This document shows positions 1 through 7,811 of a stretch of DNA of 64,000 nt, in pieces (the stretch's first letter is position 1; every line of letters begins with the position of its first letter). A model generated the notes under the pieces. That model ran no database searches. It was not told the DNA's origin and saw only the letters and a list, made by a program, of their open reading frames with translations. The translations under genes were made by a program, and so were the position numbers. The stretch is from JAYZQT01 sp036136335 (GTDB lineage: Bacteria > Pseudomonadota > Alphaproteobacteria > MPNO01 > UBA830): NCBI GenBank assembly GCA_036136335.1, contig JAYZQT010000039.1, positions 62,001-126,000 on the forward strand, read 5' to 3'.

Positions 1-396
1 TTCCGGCATTGTATCCCTCAGGGATTGATACCCTTCTTTCCTTTCCGGGCGCGCATGCATCGCGGGCATCGCGGTCATGTTCTGAATGTGACTTTTACCA
101 ACAAGTGCGGTTGCGTAGCCGCTTTGCCGCAAGCCCTCTGTGAAGGTACTTGCGCGCATATCCAGGGGAATGCCGTTTGAGCGGACTCCGTGTAGAGATG
201 GCATTCTGCCTGTAACCAGCGTAGACCTGTTTGGCTGACAAACGGGAGTTGCGACGTAGAACCTGTCAAATTTGGTTCCACCAGCCGCAATTGAATCGAT
301 GTTCGGCGTCTTTAAAACGGGGTGCCCTGCGCAACCCAGGTGATCCCCTCGAAGCTGGTCCGTTATTATGAACAGAAAATTTGGTCGATCGGTCAT
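1..396 (-). CDS. Sulfatase family hydrolase, N-terminal part (cut by window edge)
   Basis: The frame is open from an ATG at 396 to the window edge, giving 132 residues of the N-terminus; the C-terminal part lies outside. It begins MTDRPNFLFIITDQLRGDH, the usual sulfatase/alkaline-phosphatase-superfamily start, with a metal-binding Asp at about residue 13. The sulfatase signature follows as C53-Q-P-N-R57 and then STLVTGR. In this family the Cys of CxPxR is converted to formylglycine and attacks sulfate or phosphonate esters. No signal peptide is visible, so the enzyme is probably cytoplasmic. It lies 77 bases downstream of the aldolase-like gene on the same strand and may share its transcript. 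The family call is secure; the substrate is unknown. Confidence 0.88.
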   Translation of the reverse strand, partial: MTDRPNFLFIITDQLRGDHLGCAGHPVLKTPNIDSIAAGGTKFDRFYVATPVCQPNRSTLVTGRMPSLHGVRSNGIPLDMRASTFTEGLRQSGYATALVGKSHIQNMTAMPAMHARPERKEGYQSLRDTMPE

Positions 397-473
397 GCCA
401 GGTCCCGTCTATCATTATGGATGTGTGTATAGCGAAAATTCTGCATAGCTGAAATGTAATAGCATGCGGCGTT

Positions 474-1178
474 TTATTTTTCCGGGTCGCCGGCCGTCAG
501 GTAGTCCCACATGCGCTCGAATATCTGTCCAGAGGAGACGGCACGGGCTTTTGCCTGTTCTGTCGAATAGATGAGTGATTTTTGTTCCTGACCCGTTGCC
601 ATTACTGCGAGTTCCGTTTTCGCGGCTTCTTCCAGAAAAAATGCCATGACAATCGCTTCCTCCACGGTTGCTCCGGTCAGGATACACCCGTTGCCACGCA
701 TCACGATTGCCCTCGCATCTCCGAGAGTTGTTGCAAGTTCTGCTGCCGCCGTATCATCCCGAAGTAGCAGTGGATCGTTCCACAATGGCGGTGCTGGCGC
801 AAAATAACTGGCAAAACCAATTCGTGGTTTGGGTGTGCGTTCGAAAGTCGAAAGTGTCATTACGTCCCGCAGAAAGGTTCTTGCAATTCCGTTAACGTCC
901 GTTCGGCGTTTGTAAATCTGCTGATGGCATCGCACCTCTCCCAGGACCCCGCCGGGGAGCGGACCGTCGACCGGAACGATAGCTCCGGGATCATCTGGCG
1001 TAATCAGGCCCATTGGTTTTGCTGCACATACCAGAAACGACTGAGCGTCAATTCGGGCACTCACATGACCGTATGCGTGGCCAAGATTATGCCGTCCAAG
1101 TGCACGCGCTGCCTGGCGGACACGTATCTGGGTTTTTTCTCTTGGCTCGTCCATGTGTATAAAATCAGTTCTGGACAT
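474..1178 (-). CDS. Class II aldolase/adducin-fold protein lacking the zinc histidines
   Basis: About 234 residues. The fold is recognised from GHAYGHVSAR near the N-terminus, the GEVRCHQQIY segment (usual form E-x-x-x-H-xx-x-Y) and a C-terminal helix after TGATVEEAIVMAFFLEEAA. The family's zinc-binding HxH is replaced by R-T-F (in GIARTFLRD), and the third His (usual NHG or GHG) is Asn (MRGNGC), so normal metal-dependent aldol chemistry is doubtful. The ATG at 1178 is preferred because GAAGG lies seven bases upstream; an upstream TTG at 1199 is also open. The start overlaps the end of the VOC gene by 14 bases, which suggests translational coupling. Some family members are aromatic-acid decarboxylases, which would fit the neighbourhood, but that is inference. 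Confidence 0.8.
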   Translation of the reverse strand: MSRTDFIHMDEPREKTQIRVRQAARALGRHNLGHAYGHVSARIDAQSFLVCAAKPMGLITPDDPGAIVPVDGPLPGGVLGEVRCHQQIYKRRTDVNGIARTFLRDVMTLSTFERTPKPRIGFASYFAPAPPLWNDPLLLRDDTAAAELATTLGDARAIVMRGNGCILTGATVEEAIVMAFFLEEAAKTELAVMATGQEQKSLIYSTEQAKARAVSSGQIFERMWDYLTAGDPEK

Positions 1179-2046
1179 TGGAACCTTCACCAGTCTCAAA
1201 TTCCGGGATATCTGGTTTGGAGCCCCAAATGCAGAAAGAATCAGTTGTGAACGGGAACTGCCGTGGACGCCAGTTGTCTCCAGGTTTTATCATGCGCACG
1301 CCGGAGGAATACTCGTAAACCATGCCGTCGGGTCCCTCGAAATAAAGGAAAGTTGCTCCGGAAGTGGCGTGGCGACCCGGGCCAAACACAACCCGGACTT
1401 GCCGTTCCTCGAAAAAATACGACGACCTCATCAGGTCATCCGTTTCCCTGACCTGGAAGTTTATGTGCTGCACGCCTGCCTCGTTGGTAGGAAACAATGC
1501 GAATCGGTGATGAACTTCATCAAAAGACATTAGCGGCGCATCTCCGATCCAGTCATTTGATCGAATGTTGAAAAGGCCGCACCAGAATTTTTCATCACGC
1601 CGCGCGTCGGTTGTTTTCAGTCCTATGTGATTGAACCAGTAAACGCCTGCGTCTCGGCCCGGAAAATAACGCCGGCCTGAAGCGAATGGTCTTACAACCA
1701 AATCGAACGCGTTCCCTGTTGGATCGCTGAACGTGAGGTATTTCATGCACCGGCGGCTTGCTGCTCCTTCATCATCTCCCCACGTGACTTTCACGCCGTT
1801 TGCTTCCAGATGCGACGCGGCCCCGTCCAGCGCCTTATAGTCAGAAACCTCCAGTCCAACTGTGTTGTCTTTGGGGTCTCCGTCAAAATAGCAGATGTTG
1901 TGATCCCGGTCGTCGCCGCGCAAATAAATGCGGCCGTTTTCACGCGAGACTTCCTCTAGCCCGTAAATTTCCTGTGCCCAATTCGACGTGGCCGCCGCAT
2001 CGGCTGAACCGAGGTGCACATATCTGAGGTCGACAAGTTCAATCAT
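1165..2046 (-). CDS. VOC-superfamily protein, type I extradiol dioxygenase-like
   Basis: 293 residues made of two vicinal-oxygen-chelate modules. The second module carries the metal triad expected of type I extradiol ring-cleavage dioxygenases: H140 (FNHIGLKT), H194 (VQHINFQV) and E245 (VYEYSSG). A conserved FDEVHHRFALF segment lies between the two His. Enzymes of this type open catecholic rings next to the hydroxyl pair using Fe(II) or Mn(II). The start ATG at 2046 is preceded by AGGAGA. The gene sits ten bases after a small gene and overlaps the class II aldolase-like gene, giving a short operon. The C-terminal 40 residues are rich in Trp, Pro and Phe, and part of this may shape the active site. 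The substrate is unknown. Confidence 0.85.
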   Translation of the reverse strand: MIELVDLRYVHLGSADAAATSNWAQEIYGLEEVSRENGRIYLRGDDRDHNICYFDGDPKDNTVGLEVSDYKALDGAASHLEANGVKVTWGDDEGAASRRCMKYLTFSDPTGNAFDLVVRPFASGRRYFPGRDAGVYWFNHIGLKTTDARRDEKFWCGLFNIRSNDWIGDAPLMSFDEVHHRFALFPTNEAGVQHINFQVRETDDLMRSSYFFEERQVRVVFGPGRHATSGATFLYFEGPDGMVYEYSSGVRMIKPGDNWRPRQFPFTTDSFCIWGSKPDIPEFETGEGSNVQN

Positions 2047-2056
2047 TCCAGTTCTC

Positions 2057-2239
2057 CTACGCGGCTTTGCCGCTCGCGCTCATGATATCTACCCGACTTA
2101 CCTGCGCAACCTTCACGACAACTTTATCTGGGCCCAAGCGAGCAGGATAGCCAGTAAATTGGGCAGGAACGTCTCGCATTTCCACGATGTCACCCGATTC
2201 GTTGGCTTCTTCGGTAAGATGGATATCAATGGCAACCAT
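2057..2239 (-). CDS. Small unrecognised protein (about 60 aa), possibly a gene remnant
   Basis: A 60-residue frame starting MVAIDIHLTEEANESGD and ending in SASGKAA. I do not recognise the family. Its stop codon forms part of the VOC gene's ribosome binding site (TAGGAGA), so it looks like the first member of that operon. There is no clear ribosome binding site at 2239; another ATG lies at 2179. Its start overlaps the start codon of the divergent glycosyltransferase gene by eleven bases, which is unusual for two intact genes. It could be a small accessory protein or the 3' remainder of a longer gene cut by a rearrangement. The frame stays open upstream to 2422, but that stretch lies antisense to the glycosyltransferase N-terminus. 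Confidence 0.4.
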   Translation of the reverse strand: MVAIDIHLTEEANESGDIVEMRDVPAQFTGYPARLGPDKVVVKVAQVSRVDIMSASGKAA

Positions 2240-3281
2240 TGTATTTGTTACGCACTTACTGTTCGCGATCGCCCTCTTTTGTGTGTCAGTGTGTGCAACG
2301 TATCTGGTTCTCCGGCTAGGTATTATGGACAGGCCAAACGATCGGTCCAGCCATTCGCTTCCCACACCTTCAACGGGTGGAATTGGAATTTTCATCTCAT
2401 TCTCTGTCGGATTTATAGTCATTTGTGTCGTCAGCGAAGAGGCCCGCCTGTCAACTTTTCATATTCTCGGGTTTGCCGTCGCCGCGTGTGCTATTGCATT
2501 CGTTGGGTTTCTGGACGATCTCGGACTGTTTGGGTCATTTAAAATCAAGCTGGCCGGTCAAATTGGTGCGGCGGTACTATTGCTCTTTTTCGGTATAGTA
2601 CTCCGTAAAATGTCGATCCCGTTTGTTGGGCAAATTGAGCTCGGGTGGGTCGGGTATCCTCTTACCATCATCTGGATTGTTGCATTAACCAATATTTTTA
2701 ATTTTATGGACGGCCTTAACGGCATGGCAGGTGGCACGGCGGTAGCTGTTGCCGCATTTCTTTGTGCAATCACCTTCATAGAGGGATCTTATTTCGTTTA
2801 CATTTTCTGTTATGTCATGGCGGCAAGTGCAGCCGGGTTTCTGGTGTTCAATTTTCCCCGTGCGAGGTTGTTTATGGGCGATGTGGGAAGCCAGTTTATC
2901 GGGTTTACCTTCGCAGCACTTGCTGTTATCGCCGCTGAAATCGACGCCTCACGGACTTCCTTCCTTATTGTCCCTCTACTATTTTTTAATTTCATATTTG
3001 ACACGGTTTTCACGTTCTGTCGCCGTGTCGTGTGCGGCGAGAAGGTCACCCAGGCACATCGCACACACCTTTATCAGCTTTTAAACCAGCTGGGGTGGAG
3101 CCATCCCAAGGTTAGCATGCTTCATTATACGATGACCGCAACTCAGGGTGTTGCCGCCCTGTTGATGATTGAAATTGAAATTGATCAAAGAATTTTTGTC
3201 TTTGTTCCGTTTCTGCTGTTTCAGATTATCTATGCAACAACTGTAATAATCCTTGCCCGTGGGCGTGGCCTGAGGGTTTGA
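2229..3281 (+). CDS. Undecaprenyl-phosphate glycosyl-1-phosphate transferase (WecA/WbpL family, GT4)
   Basis: 350 residues, about ten hydrophobic segments. Family motifs appear in order: DRPNDRSSHSLPTPSTGG (about residues 35-52), FVGFLDDLG (Asp pair), NFMDGLNGMAGG, MGDVGSQF, and AHRTHLYQLL near the C-terminus. These enzymes move a sugar-1-phosphate from UDP-sugar to undecaprenyl phosphate and so start O-antigen or other glycan synthesis at the inner membrane. The usual NxxDGxDG reads NFMDGLNG here, with Asn in place of the second Asp. The last motif is the WecA/WbpL type rather than MraY. It is a solitary envelope gene among catabolic genes. The ATG at 2229 gives a normal N-terminal membrane segment; the frame is open further upstream. 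Confidence 0.88.
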   Translation: MATIVFVTHLLFAIALFCVSVCATYLVLRLGIMDRPNDRSSHSLPTPSTGGIGIFISFSVGFIVICVVSEEARLSTFHILGFAVAACAIAFVGFLDDLGLFGSFKIKLAGQIGAAVLLLFFGIVLRKMSIPFVGQIELGWVGYPLTIIWIVALTNIFNFMDGLNGMAGGTAVAVAAFLCAITFIEGSYFVYIFCYVMAASAAGFLVFNFPRARLFMGDVGSQFIGFTFAALAVIAAEIDASRTSFLIVPLLFFNFIFDTVFTFCRRVVCGEKVTQAHRTHLYQLLNQLGWSHPKVSMLHYTMTATQGVAALLMIEIEIDQRIFVFVPFLLFQIIYATTVIILARGRGLRV

Positions 3282-3314
3282 TTGCGCCAACAAACCAGAT
3301 GAATTTGTCATTCG

Positions 3315-3342
3315 GACAGGCACTGTCTGCAATGAGCCTGTC
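3315..3342. terminator. Hairpin between convergent genes, candidate terminator
   Basis: GACAGGC at 3315-3321 pairs perfectly with GCCTGTC at 3336-3342 across a 14-base loop. It lies in the 100-base gap between two convergent genes, where a two-way terminator is expected. No T tract follows on either strand, so function is uncertain. Confidence 0.35.
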
Positions 3343-3382
3343 AAAGGGTAACACGGGCATAATCAGCTCCGTCTGATCGGCG

Positions 3383-4540
3383 TCAGTCTATCATGACAGT
3401 TTCGCCGCCGGCTGTTTTGCCTCGCCGTCTGAAAAACCCGAGAGACTTCAACGTTGGTTCATCGCTTGCAATGAACAGGATGGCATCTTTATCCGAGGAG
3501 CCATTGAAATGTTGGTACCACTGGTTTCCAGGTATGGCGATTGCGTCGAATGGTTCCCAATCGAATCGCTCGCCACCAATCAGACTGTACCCATTGCCAT
3601 GAAATGGAAATATGACCTGGCTGGCATTTTGCTGTTGCGGCAGGGTCTGTTCTCCCGGCCGTAATAGCTGCCCAAAGAAGGTCATCGTGGGATAGGCGGT
3701 CCGGCCGCTAACCGGATCAATGTATTCCACCTGGATGGCATCCCACGGACTGCCATCGTGATCCCGAAAGCTTTCAAGCAACGCCCGAGTGTTTTCCCAA
3801 CGATAAACATACATTGGAGAATGGAACCCATTGCCACGTTTATGATCTAGAAAACGTGGCCGGAGACCACCAAACCCGTACGTCTTGTATGAATGATCAT
3901 CAGAATAGCGGGTCGACTGTTCACGGCGGGCAACCAACTCTCCTTCATGGTCTTCCTTGTAATCATGCTCAAAGCCGGCCGCGCTCAGGACTTCTGAAAG
4001 CGGCAGGTCAAGGACGCTGACATTTACAGCGAAATCGTCACCGTGATTGCCGTGGTTGTGCCACGCATCGGCGGGTGTAAGTACTATGTCGCCGGGGCCG
4101 AAAGTAATTGGCTCTCCCTCTACACCAGTAAAATTCTGTTTTCCTGTTAGCCCAATACGCACTGCGTTGATTGAATGTCGATGCGGCGGCATGATCTCTC
4201 GCGGGTCATTCAGACGGTATGCGGTGTAAAGTGTTGCAACCGTTGCACGAACCGGTGCCATTCCCGGATTTACCAACACGATCGATCGGCGTTCCGAGTC
4301 GTCCATACTGATCAGCTCCGCGGCATCGTACAGAAGCGGCTCTATCTCGGAATATTTCCAGAGGAATGGGAGAGCTTTCTGCCCTTGCAGAACCTGGTCG
4401 TCTTCGTCGTGATTCTCACGGGAATTTTCGACCGCCCAATACGGCGCCAATTCCAGTTTGTCCAGTTTGTTGTACAACGAGCCCAGTCGGGCTTCTCTAT
4501 TCGTATCGCGCTGGATGGTGTTCTTGGTTGAGGTAGACAT
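3383..4540 (-). CDS. Bicupin protein, gentisate 1,2-dioxygenase-like
   Basis: 385 residues, two cupin domains. The first carries PPHRHSINAVRIGLTG with H120 and H122, and then GDIVLTPADAWHNHGNHGD with H161. This matches the Fe(II) three-His facial triad of gentisate/salicylate 1,2-dioxygenases in both motif and position. The second cupin is degenerate. The family cleaves gentisate, 1-hydroxy-2-naphthoate or salicylate rings. The ATG at 4540 has a strong ribosome binding site (GGGGGTGAG) just upstream, so the longer frame to 4588 is not used. It follows the LVIVD gene by about 140 bases on the same strand and may have its own promoter there. Ring cleavage is likely; the natural substrate is not shown. 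Confidence 0.85.
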   Translation of the reverse strand: MSTSTKNTIQRDTNREARLGSLYNKLDKLELAPYWAVENSRENHDEDDQVLQGQKALPFLWKYSEIEPLLYDAAELISMDDSERRSIVLVNPGMAPVRATVATLYTAYRLNDPREIMPPHRHSINAVRIGLTGKQNFTGVEGEPITFGPGDIVLTPADAWHNHGNHGDDFAVNVSVLDLPLSEVLSAAGFEHDYKEDHEGELVARREQSTRYSDDHSYKTYGFGGLRPRFLDHKRGNGFHSPMYVYRWENTRALLESFRDHDGSPWDAIQVEYIDPVSGRTAYPTMTFFGQLLRPGEQTLPQQQNASQVIFPFHGNGYSLIGGERFDWEPFDAIAIPGNQWYQHFNGSSDKDAILFIASDEPTLKSLGFFRRRGKTAGGETVMID

Positions 4541-4682
4541 CTCACCCCCTTTGTTTTCGACGCCTGATGACGAAGCAGTAAAATTCAATATTCAATTTCA
4601 TATACCACCGGAAAACACGTTGCCTTTCAGGGAGCGCGTCGCCGCGATTTGAATTTTTACCAAAACGCCCACGGTGACCTTA

Positions 4683-5804
4683 TTAGAGCTGCTCGACAAT
4701 ATGCAGGCCACGCAACCGGTCAATCAGATAGATGAGGCCGCCATCATCTGTCGTGATGTCGTTTGAACAAATCCGGTCACAGCCGGGCTGAGGATCAGGC
4801 TGCAGGTGCCCGACTTCCCTTGGAGCGTGTGGGTTTGATATGTCCAGCATACGTATTCCCTGGGAGAACCAGGCGAAAGGTATCACCGGACCCGTAACAA
4901 TTTCGCTTGGCTGGTGGCAACCGGTATAGGGCTGGCCCGGCTCGCCTAAAGACTCAAGATCATCAGCCTGCCAGGAAGATACCGGAATTGGGTTGGTTTC
5001 ATCTGTTATGTCGAATATCCAGGTAAATGAGGGTGCGTGCGGGCGCAGCTTCGCGACATCTTCATCGGCCACGATCATGTGACGGTGACCGCCGATCTCA
5101 AATGGTATGGGTAGCGCGGTATGTGTTGGGTGTGGAAATGTTGGGCCTGTATTGAAAGACGAGATCATTTGTGGGTTTGAAAGATCCTCGATATTCAGAA
5201 TGAAGACACCGTGATGCCAATAGCTCATATAAAGACGATCGCCCATCCGAAGCGGATGATGACATCGCGGTTCTGGACCGTCTCCCCAGATATATTCCTC
5301 TCCCCCAGCTTCCCACTGGCCCGGGATCCACCAACGGCAAACTTCCTCGGGTTTTTCAGGGTCCTGAAGATCAAGAACTACCATAATTGGTCCGCGATAT
5401 CCCTCGACCGTTGAGGAGAAATACATATAGCGGCCGTCAAAATCAAACCGGTGAACTCCACGGCCCACGGTATCCCAAGTGGAAATCATTCGGGGTTCAG
5501 TTTTGTTGGACACATCATAAATTCCCACACCAACCGAAAATTCATCAGGTTTTCCCGGACCAATCAGTTCGTGATTGCGCACCATGATGTCACCCACCGC
5601 GTGAACCTTGTGGGAATGCGTCCCCTCCGGCATCCCGGTGTGGGAGAGAAGTTTCGGGTTCCTGGGGTCCGCCACGTCAACGATACTGGTTCCGAATGGA
5701 TTGGCCATATGCCCTATATAGGCCGTGGTCCCGTCGACTCGAATTTGTCCGCCACCGGCGCAGTCGAAAAATCCGACTTCTTTTAGTCCATAAGCACTCG
5801 CCAT
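4683..5804 (-). CDS. LVIVD-repeat beta-propeller protein
   Basis: 373 residues of repeating blades of the form 'GIYDVSNKTEPRMIS', 'VVLDLQDPEKPEEV', 'FILNIEDLSNPQMIS', 'WIFDITDETNPIPVS' and 'RMLDISNPHAPREVG', each ending in [D/N]P-x-x-[P/V]. This is the LVIVD/choice-of-anchor type beta-propeller. Many His residues (GTHSHKVH, CHHP, HPTHTALP, CHQPSE) line equivalent positions and could bind a metal or substrate. No signal peptide is visible, so it is predicted cytoplasmic, unlike many LVIVD proteins. The start has a consensus AGGAGG. It is the last gene of the TetR/Gfo-Idh/DUF993/TIM operon, with nine bases between the previous stop and this start. It may be an enzyme such as a lactonase-like propeller, but there is no direct evidence. 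Confidence 0.82.
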   Translation of the reverse strand: MASAYGLKEVGFFDCAGGGQIRVDGTTAYIGHMANPFGTSIVDVADPRNPKLLSHTGMPEGTHSHKVHAVGDIMVRNHELIGPGKPDEFSVGVGIYDVSNKTEPRMISTWDTVGRGVHRFDFDGRYMYFSSTVEGYRGPIMVVLDLQDPEKPEEVCRWWIPGQWEAGGEEYIWGDGPEPRCHHPLRMGDRLYMSYWHHGVFILNIEDLSNPQMISSFNTGPTFPHPTHTALPIPFEIGGHRHMIVADEDVAKLRPHAPSFTWIFDITDETNPIPVSSWQADDLESLGEPGQPYTGCHQPSEIVTGPVIPFAWFSQGIRMLDISNPHAPREVGHLQPDPQPGCDRICSNDITTDDGGLIYLIDRLRGLHIVEQL

Positions 5805-5813
5805 TTTGTCCTC

Positions 5814-6641
5814 CTAGACAAATTCCCGATACCGTTCGACGCAGGTTTCTATGACTTCTTTTGGATCACGTTTCCACCAGTTTCGTTCCGAGAATATCTC
5901 AACTTCGTTAAAACCGCGATACCCCGCTGCCTCAACCCAATTACGAATTCGGGGAATATCAATGACACCGTCACCCATCATTCCGCGGTCCCAGACCAGG
6001 TCGACGGTAGGTACAAGCCAGTCCGATACATGAAAACCCAGAATTCTTTCGCCAGCACGGGCAATCTGTTGTTTCAGTTTCGGGTCCCACCAGACATGGT
6101 AGACATCGACTGCAACGCCAACACCCTCCCCGAGGGCGTCGCAAAGATCCAGTGCTTGTTCCAGTGTATTCACGCACGCCCTGTCCGCGGCGGTCATCGG
6201 GTGCAGGGGCTCGATAGCTATTGGGACACCAGCATCCCGTGCATACGGCAACATGGCATCAAGACCATCGGCAACCTGTTGACGCGCATCGCCCATGTCT
6301 TTTGATCCATCCGGCAGTCCACCGCAGACCATGATAAGACAGCTGGCGTTTATGGCCGCTGCTTCGTCGATGGCGCGACGGTTTTCGTCGATAGCTACGT
6401 TTCGAGCGGTGAGGTCATTTCCGGTAAACATACCGCCGCGGCAGAGCCCCGTGACGGTCATTCCATGGTCGTTCAGAATTAAGGTAGAGTCATCAATGCC
6501 GCACTGTGCCAACTTGTCGCGCCAGACAGAAACGCCCCTGATATTTTGGACTGCGTAGCCTTCGACCGCTTCTCGCAGGGTCCACTGTTTCATCGTTGTG
6601 GCCTGATTTATTGCCAGTCTGGAAAGCTCAGGCCCGGCCAT
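5814..6641 (-). CDS. Sugar phosphate isomerase/epimerase-like TIM barrel (AP endonuclease 2 family)
   Basis: 275 residues in the xylose-isomerase-like TIM barrel family. Predicted metal ligands are E144 (IAIEPLHP), D179 (VAVDVYHVWWD), H204 (GFHVSDW) and E248 (NEVEIFS), the standard arrangement of this fold. Members isomerise or epimerise keto-sugars and cyclitols, or dehydrate inosose. The gene sits between the DUF993 and LVIVD genes with gaps of three and nine bases, in one operon with a Gfo/Idh oxidoreductase. Such pairings commonly serve oxidation and rearrangement of a sugar or cyclitol. The ATG at 6641 gives a normal length; the substrate is unknown. Confidence 0.85.
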   Translation of the reverse strand: MAGPELSRLAINQATTMKQWTLREAVEGYAVQNIRGVSVWRDKLAQCGIDDSTLILNDHGMTVTGLCRGGMFTGNDLTARNVAIDENRRAIDEAAAINASCLIMVCGGLPDGSKDMGDARQQVADGLDAMLPYARDAGVPIAIEPLHPMTAADRACVNTLEQALDLCDALGEGVGVAVDVYHVWWDPKLKQQIARAGERILGFHVSDWLVPTVDLVWDRGMMGDGVIDIPRIRNWVEAAGYRGFNEVEIFSERNWWKRDPKEVIETCVERYREFV

Positions 6642-6644
6642 AGG

Positions 6645-7811
6645 TCAGTCTCCGATCCCGTGAACGGCCAGCACCCGCCGCATCCGGATGGCTGCTAGTT
6701 CAGGGTTTCGTAAAAGACCTGCCTTGTCGGCGAGCCGGTAAATTTGTGACAGGTGAATGATTGAACGGGTACTTTGTTGGCCGCCAACCATTATGAAATG
6801 ATCCTGATGTCCATTCAGGTATGCCATAAACACAATTCCTGCCTTGTAAAAACGTGTTGGTGCTTTGAAAATATGTCGCGATAGGGGAATGGTTTCGGCG
6901 AAAATTGCGTTGAATTTTGTGAAGTTGTTTGCACCCAACGCTGTTAGTGCGGCAGAGGCTGCAGGCGCAATTGCAGCAAAAATGCCCAACAGCGCGTCCG
7001 AAAATCCCTGTTCATTGCCTGCGATCAATTCAGCGTAATTGAAGTCATCACCAGTATACATTCTTACGCCATCAGGGAGATCGTTGCGCATACGAACCTC
7101 CTTGTCCTTGTCAAGAAGCGATACCTTGATCCCGTCTATTTTTGTGGCGTTCCGGCGAAGTACGTCGAGGCAGACCTCCATCGCTTCGTAGTGATCCCCA
7201 TGTCCCCAATAACCCTCCAATTGCGGGTCAAACATTTCGCCTAGCCAGTGAATGATGACGGGTTCCCGCACCTGTCCCAGAATCCGGTCATAAACCATGC
7301 CGTAATCATCCGGAGAGGTTGCACAGGCAGCGAGAGCACGGCTTGCCATCAGGATTATGCGCCCTCCGGCTTTCTCGATCGCCGCGCACTGTTCTTCATA
7401 CGCGTCCAATACGTCCTCAACGTCAAGATTGGGCGACGGTTTAAGATGGTCGGTTCCGGCTCCAGAGGCAAGCACAGCGCCTGGAACATCCTTTGCTGCG
7501 CGCACGCTTCGGCCGATCAATTCGAGGGAGGTCGCCCAGTCAAGACCCATTCCCCGTTGAGCCGTATCCATTGCCTCAGCGACCCCCAGACCCAAACCCC
7601 AAAGATGCATTCGAAACGCAATGGTCTGGTCCCAGTCAATCTGTGCATCGATCCATGGGTCATTGTTTGCTTTGATGTCCGGCACGACATGCGCTGCCGC
7701 GTATGCGATTCTATTAAAGCCGCTGCCCCCTGTTTCGGGAAAGTCTCGGGGTTCGGCGGTGGTAAATTTCTGGAGTATACCGTCTGCGGTGGGCAGAGTG
7801 ACCGACACCAT
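6645..7811 (-). CDS. DUF993 family protein (dihydrodipicolinate synthase-like TIM barrel)
   Basis: 388 residues from the ATG at 7811, which shares one base with the stop of the upstream Gfo/Idh gene (TAATG), a sign of coupled translation. The sequence matches the DUF993 group related to the DapA/NAL aldolases: N-terminal RIAYAAAHVV, a long central helix-rich part, HWLGEMFDPQLEGYWG, and GIKVSLLDKD, where the Lys may be the Schiff-base residue. No biochemical role is established that I can name with confidence. Its constant company with Gfo/Idh oxidoreductases and isomerase-like TIM barrels suggests a retro-aldol or dehydratase step on an oxidised sugar. That role is inferred from fold and context only. 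Confidence 0.82.
   Translation of the reverse strand: MVSVTLPTADGILQKFTTAEPRDFPETGGSGFNRIAYAAAHVVPDIKANNDPWIDAQIDWDQTIAFRMHLWGLGLGVAEAMDTAQRGMGLDWATSLELIGRSVRAAKDVPGAVLASGAGTDHLKPSPNLDVEDVLDAYEEQCAAIEKAGGRIILMASRALAACATSPDDYGMVYDRILGQVREPVIIHWLGEMFDPQLEGYWGHGDHYEAMEVCLDVLRRNATKIDGIKVSLLDKDKEVRMRNDLPDGVRMYTGDDFNYAELIAGNEQGFSDALLGIFAAIAPAASAALTALGANNFTKFNAIFAETIPLSRHIFKAPTRFYKAGIVFMAYLNGHQDHFIMVGGQQSTRSIIHLSQIYRLADKAGLLRNPELAAIRMRRVLAVHGIGD

Noticed and set aside
2240..2422. Longer form of the small minus-strand protein
   Set aside because: It lies antisense to the glycosyltransferase's conserved N-terminus and shows no coding signature of its own.
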